A DNA stretch of 64,000 bases from Cobetia amphilecti (GTDB taxonomy: Bacteria; Pseudomonadota; Gammaproteobacteria; Pseudomonadales; Halomonadaceae), in assembly GCF_030010415.1 (NCBI RefSeq), contig NZ_JASCSA010000003.1; one strand, given 5' to 3'. The translations under genes and the position numbers were made by a program. The notes below the pieces were generated by a model. That model searched no databases. It had not been told where the DNA came from and saw nothing but the letters and a program-made list of their open reading frames with translations. Shown piece by piece: positions 8,272 to 16,514 of the stretch (positions within the stretch are counted from its first letter, which is position 1; every line of letters starts with the position of its first letter).

Positions 8272-10041
8272 CTACGCTAAGTCACTGCGACCAATACTGA
8301 CCTTGCTAAAAGCATTTAACACAGAGGCTTCGCAGGGTATCTGTTCCTTTTTGGATTTAGGGTGCTTAAACGTATCGGCGAATCCTGGGCAGTGACGAAC
8401 TAGTTTTTGGACAACACCTTCTACGTGCCGCACGTTAGACAGCACTTGGCGTAACCACTGCTCGAAGCTGCCTTGGTGGCTCAGCGTGAAGACCAAACCT
8501 TTATAGGAAGGAGGCTTGGATGCCTCCTCGCTACCGCCAGCTCTGGGTTTTGGAGGGCGTCGTTGAATCTCCATGAGATAGAGTGTTTGATCTAACACAT
8601 GCACCCTAATGACGAGCACCCCGCGAGGTAGCTTGGTCTGAGTATCAATGTAAACCCAATTAGCGACTGTCGTTTTCACCTCCTCGTCTATTTCGAAAGG
8701 TTCGAGGCTGATCAACCGAGGGTCGGGGGAAGTGCTAAAGCCGTCTTCAAAGGTAAACCAGCTAACGCCACGAATCGTTGCGGGATAGGCCGATTGTAAA
8801 TAGAGAAGCGCATTCCACATATCACGTAGAAAGCCCTGTGATTCCAGTGTAATAGGAGCATGAATAGAGGCCTGTCCGACCCCTTTTCCTGATCCATGTG
8901 GCTCCCCAGTGGAGAAAATGGTTTCGTCACCCGGAACGGGGACGCCTCGTGTATCGGGCACATTTTTTCGAGTATATCGTTTATCCAAGACAGCGCGAGG
9001 CTTACCTAAAATAACGAATTCGTCCTCAGGAAGGTCTAGCCAAGAAGAGCCATGGTCGGGCTCTTCATCATCCGTCAGGTCAATGACATCGGGGATGTCT
9101 TGAAGCTGATGATAGGGAAATTGAGTGGGAGCATCATCGCCATCGGTGGCTGGTACTGTCGTTGACTTCTCTCTTTCGCGGTGGATCGTGGCACCGTCGG
9201 GCTGCGTACAGCCTAATATCTGCAATCCTAGAAATGTGTTGCCACCATCAATCGGAACGCCAGAAACAGAGATTTCCCCGCTGCCCTGGAACCAAGGCGT
9301 GACCTCAAAAAGTATCCTATCTGCGGGGAAGCGGGCTTCAATCTGTGAGTAAATGCTTCTGGCAGCCTGTTCAGCATAGGGATCGTACAGCATATGCGCG
9401 AGCAAAATAGCATCGTGTTTATGAACACGATACGTAAATTTGACAGGCCACGTACCTGGGGATGCAGGCGCGTTAAGCGGTCGATAAAGACGCTCTTTTA
9501 CTTCTTCCCAAGGGTAAGTGGCGAGCACCCGCTTGATTTCAGATGATCGACCGTAAACGCGTGCAAAAAATTCGGTGCAAGGGATGAGCAGATGTTTGCC
9601 ACCTGGGAGGTAAAATTCAATCAGGTACGATTTGTGTTTTCTGTCCAGCGGTAAATAGCTTGCCTCATGAAAGGAGGTATAGAGGCTGCGCCCTGCTTTG
9701 TGTAAGTCGTCTAAGGAGACAATCCGCCAGCCGCCCGGAGAGAACGAAACAGGGAATGTTTTCTCCTCAAATGCGATGCGGGAGTTGCTCACGCCCTTTT
9801 CCCAGACGGAGCCGATTCTCAATAGCCCGACATGCGTTAAGACCGTCGTTCGCTTAATCACATCTCCTAATTTGTTCTCCTGATCAATAGGTCTTAAAAA
9901 TACATAAATTTTAGGGACGCTTTGTGAGCGGATATTTTTGAAGATAGGCCCGTACCACCAAACGACCAAGCGCTCAGTTTCGTCTTTAAGGGTGCCATCT
10001 TGAAAGCTAAAGGTTCTGCATTGTTTGAGAGAAACGGTCAC
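8272..10041 (-). CDS. tnsE: TnsE-like transposition target-selection protein
   Basis: 589 residues, near the size of Tn7 TnsE (538). It has a TnsE-like layout: an N-terminal region with a block LLIPCTEFFARVYG, an acidic low-complexity middle (about 315-335) and a C-terminal domain ending with a FKHPKSKKEQ motif comparable to the NHPKG region of TnsE. TnsE directs Tn7 to replicating DNA through the beta clamp. The start codon is GTG at 10041 with a weak ribosome site. The gene lies about 80 bp from the element end and reads inward. No tnsA, B, C or D is visible. The assignment rests on motif memory and context, not on a search. Confidence 0.62.
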   Translation of the reverse strand: MTVSLKQCRTFSFQDGTLKDETERLVVWWYGPIFKNIRSQSVPKIYVFLRPIDQENKLGDVIKRTTVLTHVGLLRIGSVWEKGVSNSRIAFEEKTFPVSFSPGGWRIVSLDDLHKAGRSLYTSFHEASYLPLDRKHKSYLIEFYLPGGKHLLIPCTEFFARVYGRSSEIKRVLATYPWEEVKERLYRPLNAPASPGTWPVKFTYRVHKHDAILLAHMLYDPYAEQAARSIYSQIEARFPADRILFEVTPWFQGSGEISVSGVPIDGGNTFLGLQILGCTQPDGATIHREREKSTTVPATDGDDAPTQFPYHQLQDIPDVIDLTDDEEPDHGSSWLDLPEDEFVILGKPRAVLDKRYTRKNVPDTRGVPVPGDETIFSTGEPHGSGKGVGQASIHAPITLESQGFLRDMWNALLYLQSAYPATIRGVSWFTFEDGFSTSPDPRLISLEPFEIDEEVKTTVANWVYIDTQTKLPRGVLVIRVHVLDQTLYLMEIQRRPPKPRAGGSEEASKPPSYKGLVFTLSHQGSFEQWLRQVLSNVRHVEGVVQKLVRHCPGFADTFKHPKSKKEQIPCEASVLNAFSKVSIGRSDLA

Positions 10042-10050
10042 AAGGGCGTG

Positions 10051-10073
10051 CTCTATGTAAACTCAACATAGAG
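10051..10073. repeat. Inverted repeat upstream of the tnsE-like gene
   Basis: Arms CTCTATGT (10051-10058) and ACATAGAG (10066-10073) with a 7-base loop lie between the transposon end and the GTG start. The hairpin would be in the 5' leader of the tnsE-like mRNA and could dampen translation or readthrough from comM. Confidence 0.45.
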
Positions 10074-10967
10074 ATTGTCGCAGTAATTATTGTTTAGTCG
10101 CAACAATTGTTGGAAATGACAGCCACCGCCCACCAGCGCGACCCCACTGGCCGTGTGGTGCGGGGCGCGGAATGGCCGCTGCCCCCAGCGCTCCATGATC
10201 GGCAGACCACATACCGAGCGCACCGCCGCGACTTCCAGCGCCTCACCTTCGCCCAGTGGTGGCAAGATGCCGGACAGGCGACTGGCCAGCATCGTCTTGC
10301 CGGTGCCCGGCGGACCAGCAAATAGCAGGTTGTGGCCGCCGGCCGCGGCGATCTCCAATGCCCTGCGTGCCTGATGCTGGCCACGCACCTCACTCAGGTC
10401 GGGCTCCGGCAGGCGCGCCTGGGGAATGATCGAACACACATGCGGCGTGAGGCGCTCGCGCCCCAGCAGGTGAGCCACCAGCTCCAGCAGATGGCCCACC
10501 GCCAGTACTTCCAACTCCTCGGCGAGTGCCGCCTCGTCGGCATTGCCGCGCGGCACCACCAGCGTCCGCCCCGCCTTGCGACAGCAGAGCGCGGCTGGCA
10601 GCACACCAGTGACGGCACGGATGCTGCCATCCAGCGCCAGCTCGCCGAGGCACTCCATCGCTGCCACGGCCTCTTCCGGTATCTGCCCTGAGGCGACCAG
10701 AATCCCCAGCGCGATGGGCAGATCGAAGCGTCCGCCTTCCTTGGGGAGGTCCGCTGGCGCCAGATTGAGGGTGATGCGCCGCGCCGGAAACTCGAACCCG
10801 GCATTGAGCAGCGCACTGCGCACCCGCTCGCGACTCTCCTTCACCGCCGCTTCCGGCAAGCCGACGATGGACAGCCCCGGCAAGCCGTTGGAAAGGTGTA
10901 CCTCCACCTGAACTTCCGGTGCCTCGAGACCAAGTGACGCGCGCGTGCGCAACATTGCCAATGACAT
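10053..10967 (-). pseudogene. comM: comM (yifB) truncated by transposon insertion
   Basis: The first 282 codons (10967 to 10122) are typical ComM/YifB, an MCM-like AAA+ helicase that promotes branch migration of transforming DNA. They start MSLAMLRTRASLGLEAPEV and include the Walker A motif GPPGTGKTMLASRL and the HHTASGVALVGGG segment. About 220 C-terminal residues, with Walker B and the sensor motifs, are missing; the frame instead adds 22 residues from the transposon and stops at 10053. ATG 10967 is chosen for the GGAAGG site upstream and match to the family N-terminus. The product should be non-functional. Confidence 0.95.
10074..10121 (-). repeat. Transposon end with TnsB-type repeat motifs
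   Basis: Read on the minus strand from 10121 the end begins TGTCATTTCCAACAATTG. GCGAC occurs at 10097-10101 and again at 10077-10081, each preceded by an AACAAT-type block, giving a 20-bp periodicity. Tn7-family ends start with TGT and carry repeated 20-22 bp TnsB sites. The adjacent GCCAC (10122-10126) would be one copy of a 5-bp target duplication; the partner copy is outside the window. Confidence 0.65.
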
Positions 10968-12151
10968 GAGCCTTCCCTGCGTGATGCCGCCTCTCAGTTG
11001 CACGGCGCAATCGGAGCAGGCACTGGCCTGCCATGAGCACGAAGGCACACACCGCTGCCAACCCTCCCAGCATGGCAAACCTCATACTCCCCAGAAGGCG
11101 AGCGCCTCAACGCTCGGGCGCTCGACAATTGCCGCAAGGCTTCGCACACCACTACGACACTGCCATGCGTCACCTGAAAATGCGTGTTCAGGTGACGATT
11201 CTCGCGCCTATAACGTAAATTTCTTTACGCCCCAGACTCACGCAATTACTGAATACGTAACAAAAAGACAGGATATGGATAACATTACATAATCATCGCT
11301 TGTGGACATTTTTTGAGCGCTCAAAACTTCATCATTCAAGGTACTGATGCCATCGATGATCAAGCGAGCCAACGTCGGACCAGGACACCCACAGCCCGAC
11401 CTCAACTCACAAGCACCAACCAACAGAAATTAAACTCAATAACTGCAGGCAGGGTGCTTGAACGATCGACTCAGTCGAGTGATGAAAGCCATGTCAGAGA
11501 TCAGATTGAGCCAGAGGAGCTCATGAGCCGCCTGTCAGGGAGAGATCAGCGACGGCGCATGCGTTGCGTTCGAGGAATTTGCACGAGCATCGGGTCGTTG
11601 ATGCCGGGGATTGGTGCCTGAGGACCTGGCGCTAGGTGACGGCTTATTGCTGTCTGGTGATTGAGAGCGTCTGGTGCCCTGCATCTGCGACTGCGGCTGC
11701 ATCTGCGGCTGCCATTTCAGCTTCACGCGCCGCGACGCGCTTGGGTGCTGACGATGCGGATCTCTCGCCGGCATGACGCTTACGCTACCAGCATTGCCGA
11801 CAAACGCTCGCGGCGAGTTAAAAGTAGCGGTTTTGGCAGCATTTTCCACGCAAAAGCGCCTGTTTTGGCGCATTTCAGCGCCACCATTCGTCACATGGGC
11901 AAGGTGTGAGGCCAGCTCGAGACCTGCCTGCACCAAGAAAGTGCTCAGACAGGGGCGATAGCGTCCTCGAGAGAGCCACAAGAGTGCCGCCGGACGGGGA
12001 CTGCTGTATATTTGATCGGTTGTCCCGGCCTTGCCAGGATGACCGCCAAGCTGTCTCACGGAACGCCGCCGCTGCGCGGCAGAGAATCGTCCAACCCACG
12101 GAAAGGGCCAGCCATTCAGGACGACTTCGGCTTGTTTCAGGAGCACTACCC
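10968..12151. other. Gene-poor stretch upstream of the comM remnant
   Basis: No reading frame here is convincing. The longest minus frame (11535-12179) is Arg/Pro/Ser/Gln-rich and overlaps the next real gene. Notable elements are a short hairpin-forming CGTAAA/TTTACG (about 11213-11228), which could lie in the comM promoter region, and a perfect 16-bp palindrome at 11311-11326. The stretch 11230-11500 is more A/T-rich than its surroundings. Confidence 0.5.
11311..11326. repeat. Perfect 16-bp palindrome
   Basis: TTTTGAGCGCTCAAAA is fully self-complementary, in an A/T-rich intergenic stretch with no assigned gene. It could be an operator for a dimeric regulator; nothing else supports a function. 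Confidence 0.5.
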
Positions 12152-12430
12152 ATGCAAGACATGCTTGCCCCGCTGGCATCCCTGGCGGATGTGATCGGCA
12201 TGCTAGGCACCACTCTGGTCGTCGGCGCCTTCTTCCTGCTGCAGATAGGCAGACTCGATGCCCGCAGCCTGACCTACAACTTGATGAATCTGAGCGGGGC
12301 GATCTTGCTGTTGATCAGCCTGTGCATCAATTTCAACCTCGCCAGCTTCGTGATCGAGATCTTCTGGATCATCGCCTCAGTGGTAGGTCTGGTGCGCTGG
12401 ATGCTGGGCACTCGCCCCCAGACTGCCTGA
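12152..12430 (+). CDS. Small membrane protein of the CBU_0592 type
   Basis: 92 residues with three hydrophobic segments and the pattern DVIGMLGTTLVVGAFFLLQI followed by YNLMNLSGAILLLISL, as in the CBU_0592-like small membrane protein family of unknown function. ATG 12152 has CAGGAG 9 bp upstream. It ends shortly before a strong bidirectional terminator, facing ubiK. Confidence 0.82.
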   Translation: MQDMLAPLASLADVIGMLGTTLVVGAFFLLQIGRLDARSLTYNLMNLSGAILLLISLCINFNLASFVIEIFWIIASVVGLVRWMLGTRPQTA

Positions 12431-12466
12431 GGCCGCCCCTCAGAATCAGCGGCGCCCATGACGCAA

Positions 12467-12501
12467 AAAACCGCCACGCCCCGAAAGGGCGTGGCGGTTT
12501 T
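12467..12501. terminator. Bidirectional terminator between the CBU_0592-type gene and ubiK
   Basis: Perfect arms AAAACCGCCACGCCC (12467-12481) and GGGCGTGGCGGTTTT (12487-12501) with a 5-base loop; T-tract on both strands, as expected between convergent genes. Confidence 0.92.
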
Positions 12502-12524
12502 GGTTCAGCCGTCACCTGACGGAA

Positions 12525-12899
12525 TCAGGCGTCGCGCTGGCGCTCGATCTCCGCGGCGTGACTGGCGGCTTCACGCTTCGCTACCGCGGCTTCCCTCTCG
12601 TCATCCACTGGCGTGGTGGGCTCGGCAGCCGGTGCATTGCCCGCCACCAGCCCCTGCTTTTCCAGCAGTGCCTCGAGGGCGATGACCTGCTTTTCCAGCG
12701 ACTCGACGCGGCTGCGCGTACGCGTCAGCACATCCATCATGATGTCGAAGTCTTCACGCGAGACCAGCTCCATGCGGTCGAAGGCACCGCGCATCACCCC
12801 TTGCACGGACTTCTGCAGCTCTTCCGGGCCATGCGAGGCATCCTGCAGGCGCTCACCGATCTGCTGGGCCATACGCCCGATGACGTCATTCTTGAACAT
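12525..12899 (-). CDS. ubiK: Ubiquinone biosynthesis accessory factor UbiK
   Basis: 124 residues. The N-terminus MFKNDVIGRMAQQIGERL and the coiled-coil segment RSRVESLEKQVIALEALLEK are typical of UbiK/YqiC (BMFP family), a trimeric protein that assists aerobic ubiquinone assembly at the membrane. The C-terminal tail is Ala/Glu-rich and longer than in E. coli. The start at 12899 is set by the family N-terminus. Its place near comM and glnK-amtB matches the arrangement in Pseudomonas, so the comM remnant is in its native context. Confidence 0.93.
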   Translation of the reverse strand: MFKNDVIGRMAQQIGERLQDASHGPEELQKSVQGVMRGAFDRMELVSREDFDIMMDVLTRTRSRVESLEKQVIALEALLEKQGLVAGNAPAAEPTTPVDDEREAAVAKREAASHAAEIERQRDA

Positions 12900-13119
12900 G
12901 CTGCACCTCAGCCGTTGCGGGCCGGCGGCCGCGTCGTGCGGACTGCCGGTCAGAAAATGATGACACCCCTGTACATGGGGCCGTCGTGTCCTGCTGCAAG
13001 GATACGCAACCCTGGAGTCGGGTGCATGCCCCGCATCGTCCTGCACCAGACAATCCTCATCGGCAGGCACACACCTGCACCACATTAGCACTTGCCCCCA
13101 CACCCAAAGGCGCAGAAAC

Positions 13120-13136
13120 AGCACCATTACGGTGCA
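13120..13136 (+). promoter_or_regulatory. NtrC-type enhancer site upstream of glnK
   Basis: The perfect dyad GCACC-ATTAC-GGTGC (13121-13135) matches the NtrC half-site spacing. It lies about 110 bp upstream of the -24/-12 promoter, the usual enhancer distance. Confidence 0.8.
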
Positions 13137-13233
13137 TGCCAGGTGACCTTCGGATTCAGCCATCTTTGCACAGGCCGAAAGACTGTCAGTCATCCTGCGA
13201 TAACCAGATGAGTTACAAGGATTTTCAGCCGCA

Positions 13234-13250
13234 TGGCACATCTCGTGCGA
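13234..13250 (+). promoter_or_regulatory. Sigma54 (-24/-12) promoter of glnK-amtB
   Basis: TGGCACATCTCGTGC has GG at 13235-13236 and GC at 13247-13248, exactly 10 bp between them, as required for RpoN promoters. It is about 87 bp before the glnK start. Confidence 0.82.
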
Positions 13251-13336
13251 TGCACTTGTCAGGAACAGGCCGCCAGCTCATCTGACTGGCCATGCTTAAC
13301 AAGAATGATCATTCCGGTAGCGAACGGGGGCAGCAC

Positions 13337-13675
13337 ATGAAACTGATCACCGCCATCATCAAACCCTTCAAGTTGGACGACGTGCGAGAAGCACTGGCCG
13401 ACAACGGCGTGCAGGGGATTACCGTCACCGAAGTGAAGGGCTTCGGACGTCAGAAGGGGCACACCGAGCTGTATCGCGGTGCCGAGTACGTCGTCGACTT
13501 CCTTCCCAAGGTCAAGATTGAAGTGGCTGTCGATGACAGCAGTGTGGAATCGGTACTGGACGCCATCACCCAGGCGGCCAACAGCGGCAAGATCGGCGAC
13601 GGCAAGCTGTTCGTCACTCCGCTGGACGATGTCATCCGTATCCGCACCGGTGAACGCGGCGCCGACGCTGTCTGA
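13337..13675 (+). CDS. glnK: Nitrogen regulatory protein P-II (first copy)
   Basis: 112 residues, the family length. The T-loop holds the uridylylation target Tyr51 in TELYRGAEY, and the C-terminal signature is RIRTGERG. P-II trimers sense ATP/ADP, 2-oxoglutarate and glutamine state and bind AmtB to block ammonium entry. ATG 13337 is chosen from family alignment, with GGGGG upstream. It is directly followed by amtB (31 bp) and preceded by NtrC and sigma54 elements, so it should be induced by nitrogen limitation. Confidence 0.97.
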   Translation: MKLITAIIKPFKLDDVREALADNGVQGITVTEVKGFGRQKGHTELYRGAEYVVDFLPKVKIEVAVDDSSVESVLDAITQAANSGKIGDGKLFVTPLDDVIRIRTGERGADAV

Positions 13676-13706
13676 GCCCCGCGCACAATAACAAGGAGAA
13701 CCCCGC

Positions 13707-14954
13707 ATGAACGAGATCATCGAGGTCAAGTACGCACTTGATACCTTCTACTTCCTGGTCTGTGGCGCCCTAGTGCTATGGATGGCAGCCGGCTTTGCCA
13801 TGCTCGAGGCCGGTCTGGTCCGCGCCAAGAACACCACCGAGATCCTGACCAAGAACGTGGCGCTGTTCGCCATCGCCTGCACCATGTACATGGTCGTCGG
13901 TTACCACATCATGTACTCGAGCGCCGAAGGCGGCTTCCTGCCGAGCCTGGGCTTCCTGATCGGTGCCGAGAATACCGCTGAGGAAGCGCTCGCTTCCGGT
14001 GGCGACATCTACTACAGCGCACGTTCCGACTTCTTCTTCCAGGTGGTGTTCGTGGCTACCGCCATGTCCATCGTCTCCGGTGCGGTCGCCGAGCGCATGA
14101 AGCTGTGGGCCTTCCTGGCCTTCGCCGTGGTCATGACCGGCGTCATCTATCCGGTGCAGGGTTACTGGACCTGGGGTGGCGGCTTCCTGAGCGCAGCGGG
14201 CTTCAGCGACTTCGCCGGCTCCGGCATCGTGCACATGTCCGGCGCTTCCGCCGCTCTGGCAGGCGTGCTGCTGCTGGGCGCTCGCAAGGGCAAGTACGGC
14301 AAGAATGGCGAGATCAATGCCATCCCGGGCGCCAACCTGCCGCTGGCCACGCTGGGTACCTTCATCCTGTGGCTGGGATGGTTGGGCTTCAACGGCGGCT
14401 CCGAGCTAGTGCTGTCCAACATCGATGAGGCCAACGCGGTCGCTCAGGTCTTCGTCAACACCAATGCCGCCGCCTGTGGTGGTGTCATCGCCGCGCTGAT
14501 CCTCGCCCGTCTGTGGTTCCGCAAGGCTGACCTGACCATGGCCCTCAACGGCGCGCTGGCTGGCCTGGTCGCCATCACTGCGGGTCCGCTGGCGCCGAGC
14601 GTCGGTGCTGCCACCCTGATCGGCGCCGTCGGCGGTCTGCTGGTCGTGTTCTCCATCGTCGGTCTCGACAAGCTGAAGATCGATGATCCGGTCGGCGCCA
14701 TCTCCGTGCACGGTGTGGTCGGTCTCTGGGGTCTGCTGGCCGTGCCGCTGACCAATGACGATGCCACCTTCTCCGCACAGCTGCTGGGCGCCGCCTCCAT
14801 CTTCGCCTGGGTGTTCATCGCAAGCTTCGTGGTGTGGCTGATCATCAAGGCCATCATGGGGATTCGCGTCAGCGAGGAAGAAGAGTACGAAGGTGTGGAT
14901 CTGGCCGAATGTGGCATGGAGGCCTATCCGGAGTTCACCTCCAGCCGCAAGTAA
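13707..14954 (+). CDS. amtB: Ammonium transporter
   Basis: 415 residues with about eleven membrane segments. Typical Amt features are FAMLEAGLVRAKNT near the N-terminus, GSGIVHMSG (D replaced within a conserved motif DFAGSGIVH), and the pore region with H in ISVHGVVGLWG. It conducts NH3/NH4+ across the inner membrane and is gated by GlnK. AAGGAG lies upstream of the ATG. It sits between two P-II genes, with a strong terminator behind it. Confidence 0.97.
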   Translation: MNEIIEVKYALDTFYFLVCGALVLWMAAGFAMLEAGLVRAKNTTEILTKNVALFAIACTMYMVVGYHIMYSSAEGGFLPSLGFLIGAENTAEEALASGGDIYYSARSDFFFQVVFVATAMSIVSGAVAERMKLWAFLAFAVVMTGVIYPVQGYWTWGGGFLSAAGFSDFAGSGIVHMSGASAALAGVLLLGARKGKYGKNGEINAIPGANLPLATLGTFILWLGWLGFNGGSELVLSNIDEANAVAQVFVNTNAAACGGVIAALILARLWFRKADLTMALNGALAGLVAITAGPLAPSVGAATLIGAVGGLLVVFSIVGLDKLKIDDPVGAISVHGVVGLWGLLAVPLTNDDATFSAQLLGAASIFAWVFIASFVVWLIIKAIMGIRVSEEEEYEGVDLAECGMEAYPEFTSSRK

Positions 14955-14982
14955 GCCTGGACGCGACAGCACCTGCAGCATC

Positions 14983-15014
14983 AAGACTCCCGCCACCTGG
15001 CGGGAGTCTTTTTT
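14983..15014 (+). terminator. Rho-independent terminator of glnK-amtB
   Basis: Arms AAGACTCCCGCCA (14983-14995) and TGGCGGGAGTCTT (14998-15010) with a 2-base apex, followed by a T-run. It separates amtB from the second P-II gene. Confidence 0.92.
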
Positions 15015-15103
15015 CCTGACTGGATAAGCGGTGTATGCTTGAGTCAGAGACCGGCGTGACGAGCAGGCCTCGTTACCCGCACCATCACCCAAGGAGAGAC
15101 ACG

Positions 15104-15442
15104 ATGAAACTGGTCACTGCCATCATCAAGCCATTCAAGCTCGACGACGTGCGCGAATCCCTGTCGGAGATAGGCGTGCAGGGTATCACCGTGACCGAGG
15201 TCAAGGGATTCGGCCGCCAGAAGGGCCACACCGAGCTGTATCGGGGTGCCGAGTACGTGGTCGACTTCCTTCCCAAGGTGAAGCTGGAAGTCGCGGTGGA
15301 TGACGCCATGATCGATTCCGTGATCGAGGCGATCACCAATGTCGCCAACACCGGCAAGATCGGCGACGGCAAGATCTTCGTCTCGCCGCTGGAGCAGGTC
15401 ATTCGCATCCGTACCGGCGAGACCGGCAAGGACGCCGTCTGA
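15104..15442 (+). CDS. Nitrogen regulatory protein P-II (second copy)
   Basis: 112 residues, strongly similar to the first copy, with Tyr51 conserved in the T-loop and the C-terminal motif RIRTGETG. ATG 15104 has AAGGAGAG upstream. A terminator lies between amtB and this gene, so it has its own promoter; no sigma54 site is evident in the short leader. It may be the glnB-type, constitutively made paralogue, but GlnB and GlnK cannot be told apart reliably here. It may have arisen by local duplication. Confidence 0.94.
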   Translation: MKLVTAIIKPFKLDDVRESLSEIGVQGITVTEVKGFGRQKGHTELYRGAEYVVDFLPKVKLEVAVDDAMIDSVIEAITNVANTGKIGDGKIFVSPLEQVIRIRTGETGKDAV

Positions 15443-15501
15443 ACCTCTGGCGCAAGCCCCTGGCACTGACGTGCTGCCCCGACGGGTGACATGAGCACAC
15501 A

Positions 15502-15534
15502 AAAAAACCGCAGGCCATCGGCCTGCGGTTTTTT
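15502..15534. terminator. Bidirectional terminator between P-II gene 2 and fpr
   Basis: Arms AAAAAACCGCAGGCC (15502-15516) and GGCCTGCGGTTTTTT (15520-15534) with a 3-base loop; U-tracts on both strands. Confidence 0.93.
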
Positions 15535-15605
15535 CGTTTCAACACTTGCCGTTCATGCGTGATGCTCGCGGGTCATGCTCTGCTGAGCCTCACTGCTCGA
15601 CAAGC

Positions 15606-16382
15606 TTACTTCTCGACGAAGGCACGCTCGATCACGTAGTCACCCGGCACGCCCATCTTCGGCGAGATGGCGAAGCCGCGCGCATCCAGCATGGCGCTGA
15701 TGTCATCGAGCATCGCCGGGCTGCCGCAGATCATGGCGCGGTCGCGCTTCGGGTCCAGCGGCGGCAGGCCGATGTCCTCGAACAGCTTGCCGTTCTCGAC
15801 CAGATCCGTGATGCGGCCCTGGTTGCGGAACTCCTCGCGCGTCACGGTCGGGTAGTAGATCAGCTTCTCGGCGATCTCTTCGCCCAGATACTCGTGCTTG
15901 GGCAGCTCTTCCGCGATCATGTCGGCATAGGCCAGCTCGGAGACATGGCGCACGCCGTGCATCAGGATGATCTTGTCATAGCGCTCATAGGTTTCCGGGT
16001 CCTGGATGACGCTCAAGAACGGCGCCAGGCCAGTGCCGGTGGAGAACAGGTAAAGGTTCTCGCCCGGCAGCAGATCGTCCAGTACCAGCGTGCCTGTCGG
16101 CTTGCGAGAGACCATGATCTGATCGCCCGGCTGCAGGTGCTGCAGGCGTGAGGTCAGCGGGCCGTCCTGCACCTTGATGGAGAAGAACTCGAGGTGCTCC
16201 TCGTAGTTCGGGCTGGCGATCGAGTAGGCACGCATCAGCGGCTTGCCTTCGACTTCCAGGCCGATCATCACGAACTGGCCGTTCTTGAAGCGCAGGCTGT
16301 CTTCACGCTGAGTGCGGAAGCTGAACAGCGAATCGTTCCAGTGATGGACGTCGATGACTTCGGTTGTGGTCAGACTGCTCAC
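15606..16382 (-). CDS. fpr: Ferredoxin/flavodoxin-NADP+ reductase
   Basis: 258 residues. The FAD-binding motif RAYSIAS, NADP motif GTGLAPFLS and the C-terminal VERAFVEK-type end (here IERAFVEK) match subclass I bacterial Fpr of the Pseudomonas type. It transfers electrons between NADPH and ferredoxin or flavodoxin, supplying Fe-S repair and the oxidative stress response. It is divergent from a finR-like LysR gene, the same arrangement as in Pseudomonas where FinR controls fprA. Confidence 0.95.
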   Translation of the reverse strand: MSSLTTTEVIDVHHWNDSLFSFRTQREDSLRFKNGQFVMIGLEVEGKPLMRAYSIASPNYEEHLEFFSIKVQDGPLTSRLQHLQPGDQIMVSRKPTGTLVLDDLLPGENLYLFSTGTGLAPFLSVIQDPETYERYDKIILMHGVRHVSELAYADMIAEELPKHEYLGEEIAEKLIYYPTVTREEFRNQGRITDLVENGKLFEDIGLPPLDPKRDRAMICGSPAMLDDISAMLDARGFAISPKMGVPGDYVIERAFVEK

Positions 16383-16514
16383 CTGATGGCCTCCCGGGGC
16401 GTGGCCCCTCGAATTCGATATTCTCTATTGGCATAAACAAATAACAGCTTATGACCCAATGAACTATGCAGCGATTGTAGTCACTGCAGGGTTATGCGTT
16501 AAATGGTTTATCTG

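Larger units (their letters stand above)
1..10121. mobile_element. Terminal part of a Tn7-like transposon carrying metal-resistance cargo, inserted in comM
   Basis: The comM reading frame is homologous to its family up to the codon ending at 10122 and then runs into unrelated sequence, which marks a junction. The inner side starts (minus strand) with TGTCATTTCC and holds two GCGAC motifs 20 bp apart, as expected for TnsB-type binding sites. The first gene inside is TnsE-like. Everything from there to position 1 is accessory metal-resistance cargo with visibly higher A/T than the core. The other end and the tnsABC/D genes are not in the window, so the extent is a minimum. comM is an established insertion site for Tn7-family elements such as the Acinetobacter AbaR islands. 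Confidence 0.72.

Noticed and set aside
8272..8395. Short plus-strand frame 8210-8395
   Set aside because: Antisense to the end of the tnsE-like gene, no ribosome site, and no recognised domain.
1..10121. CRISPR array, Cas genes or defence island within the Tn7-like element
   Set aside because: No repeat-spacer pattern, cas gene or restriction-modification gene was seen; the cargo in view is metal related.
11535..12179. Minus-strand open frame of 214 codons
   Set aside because: Low-complexity Arg/Pro/Gln composition, overlaps the start of a better supported membrane protein gene, and resembles no known family.
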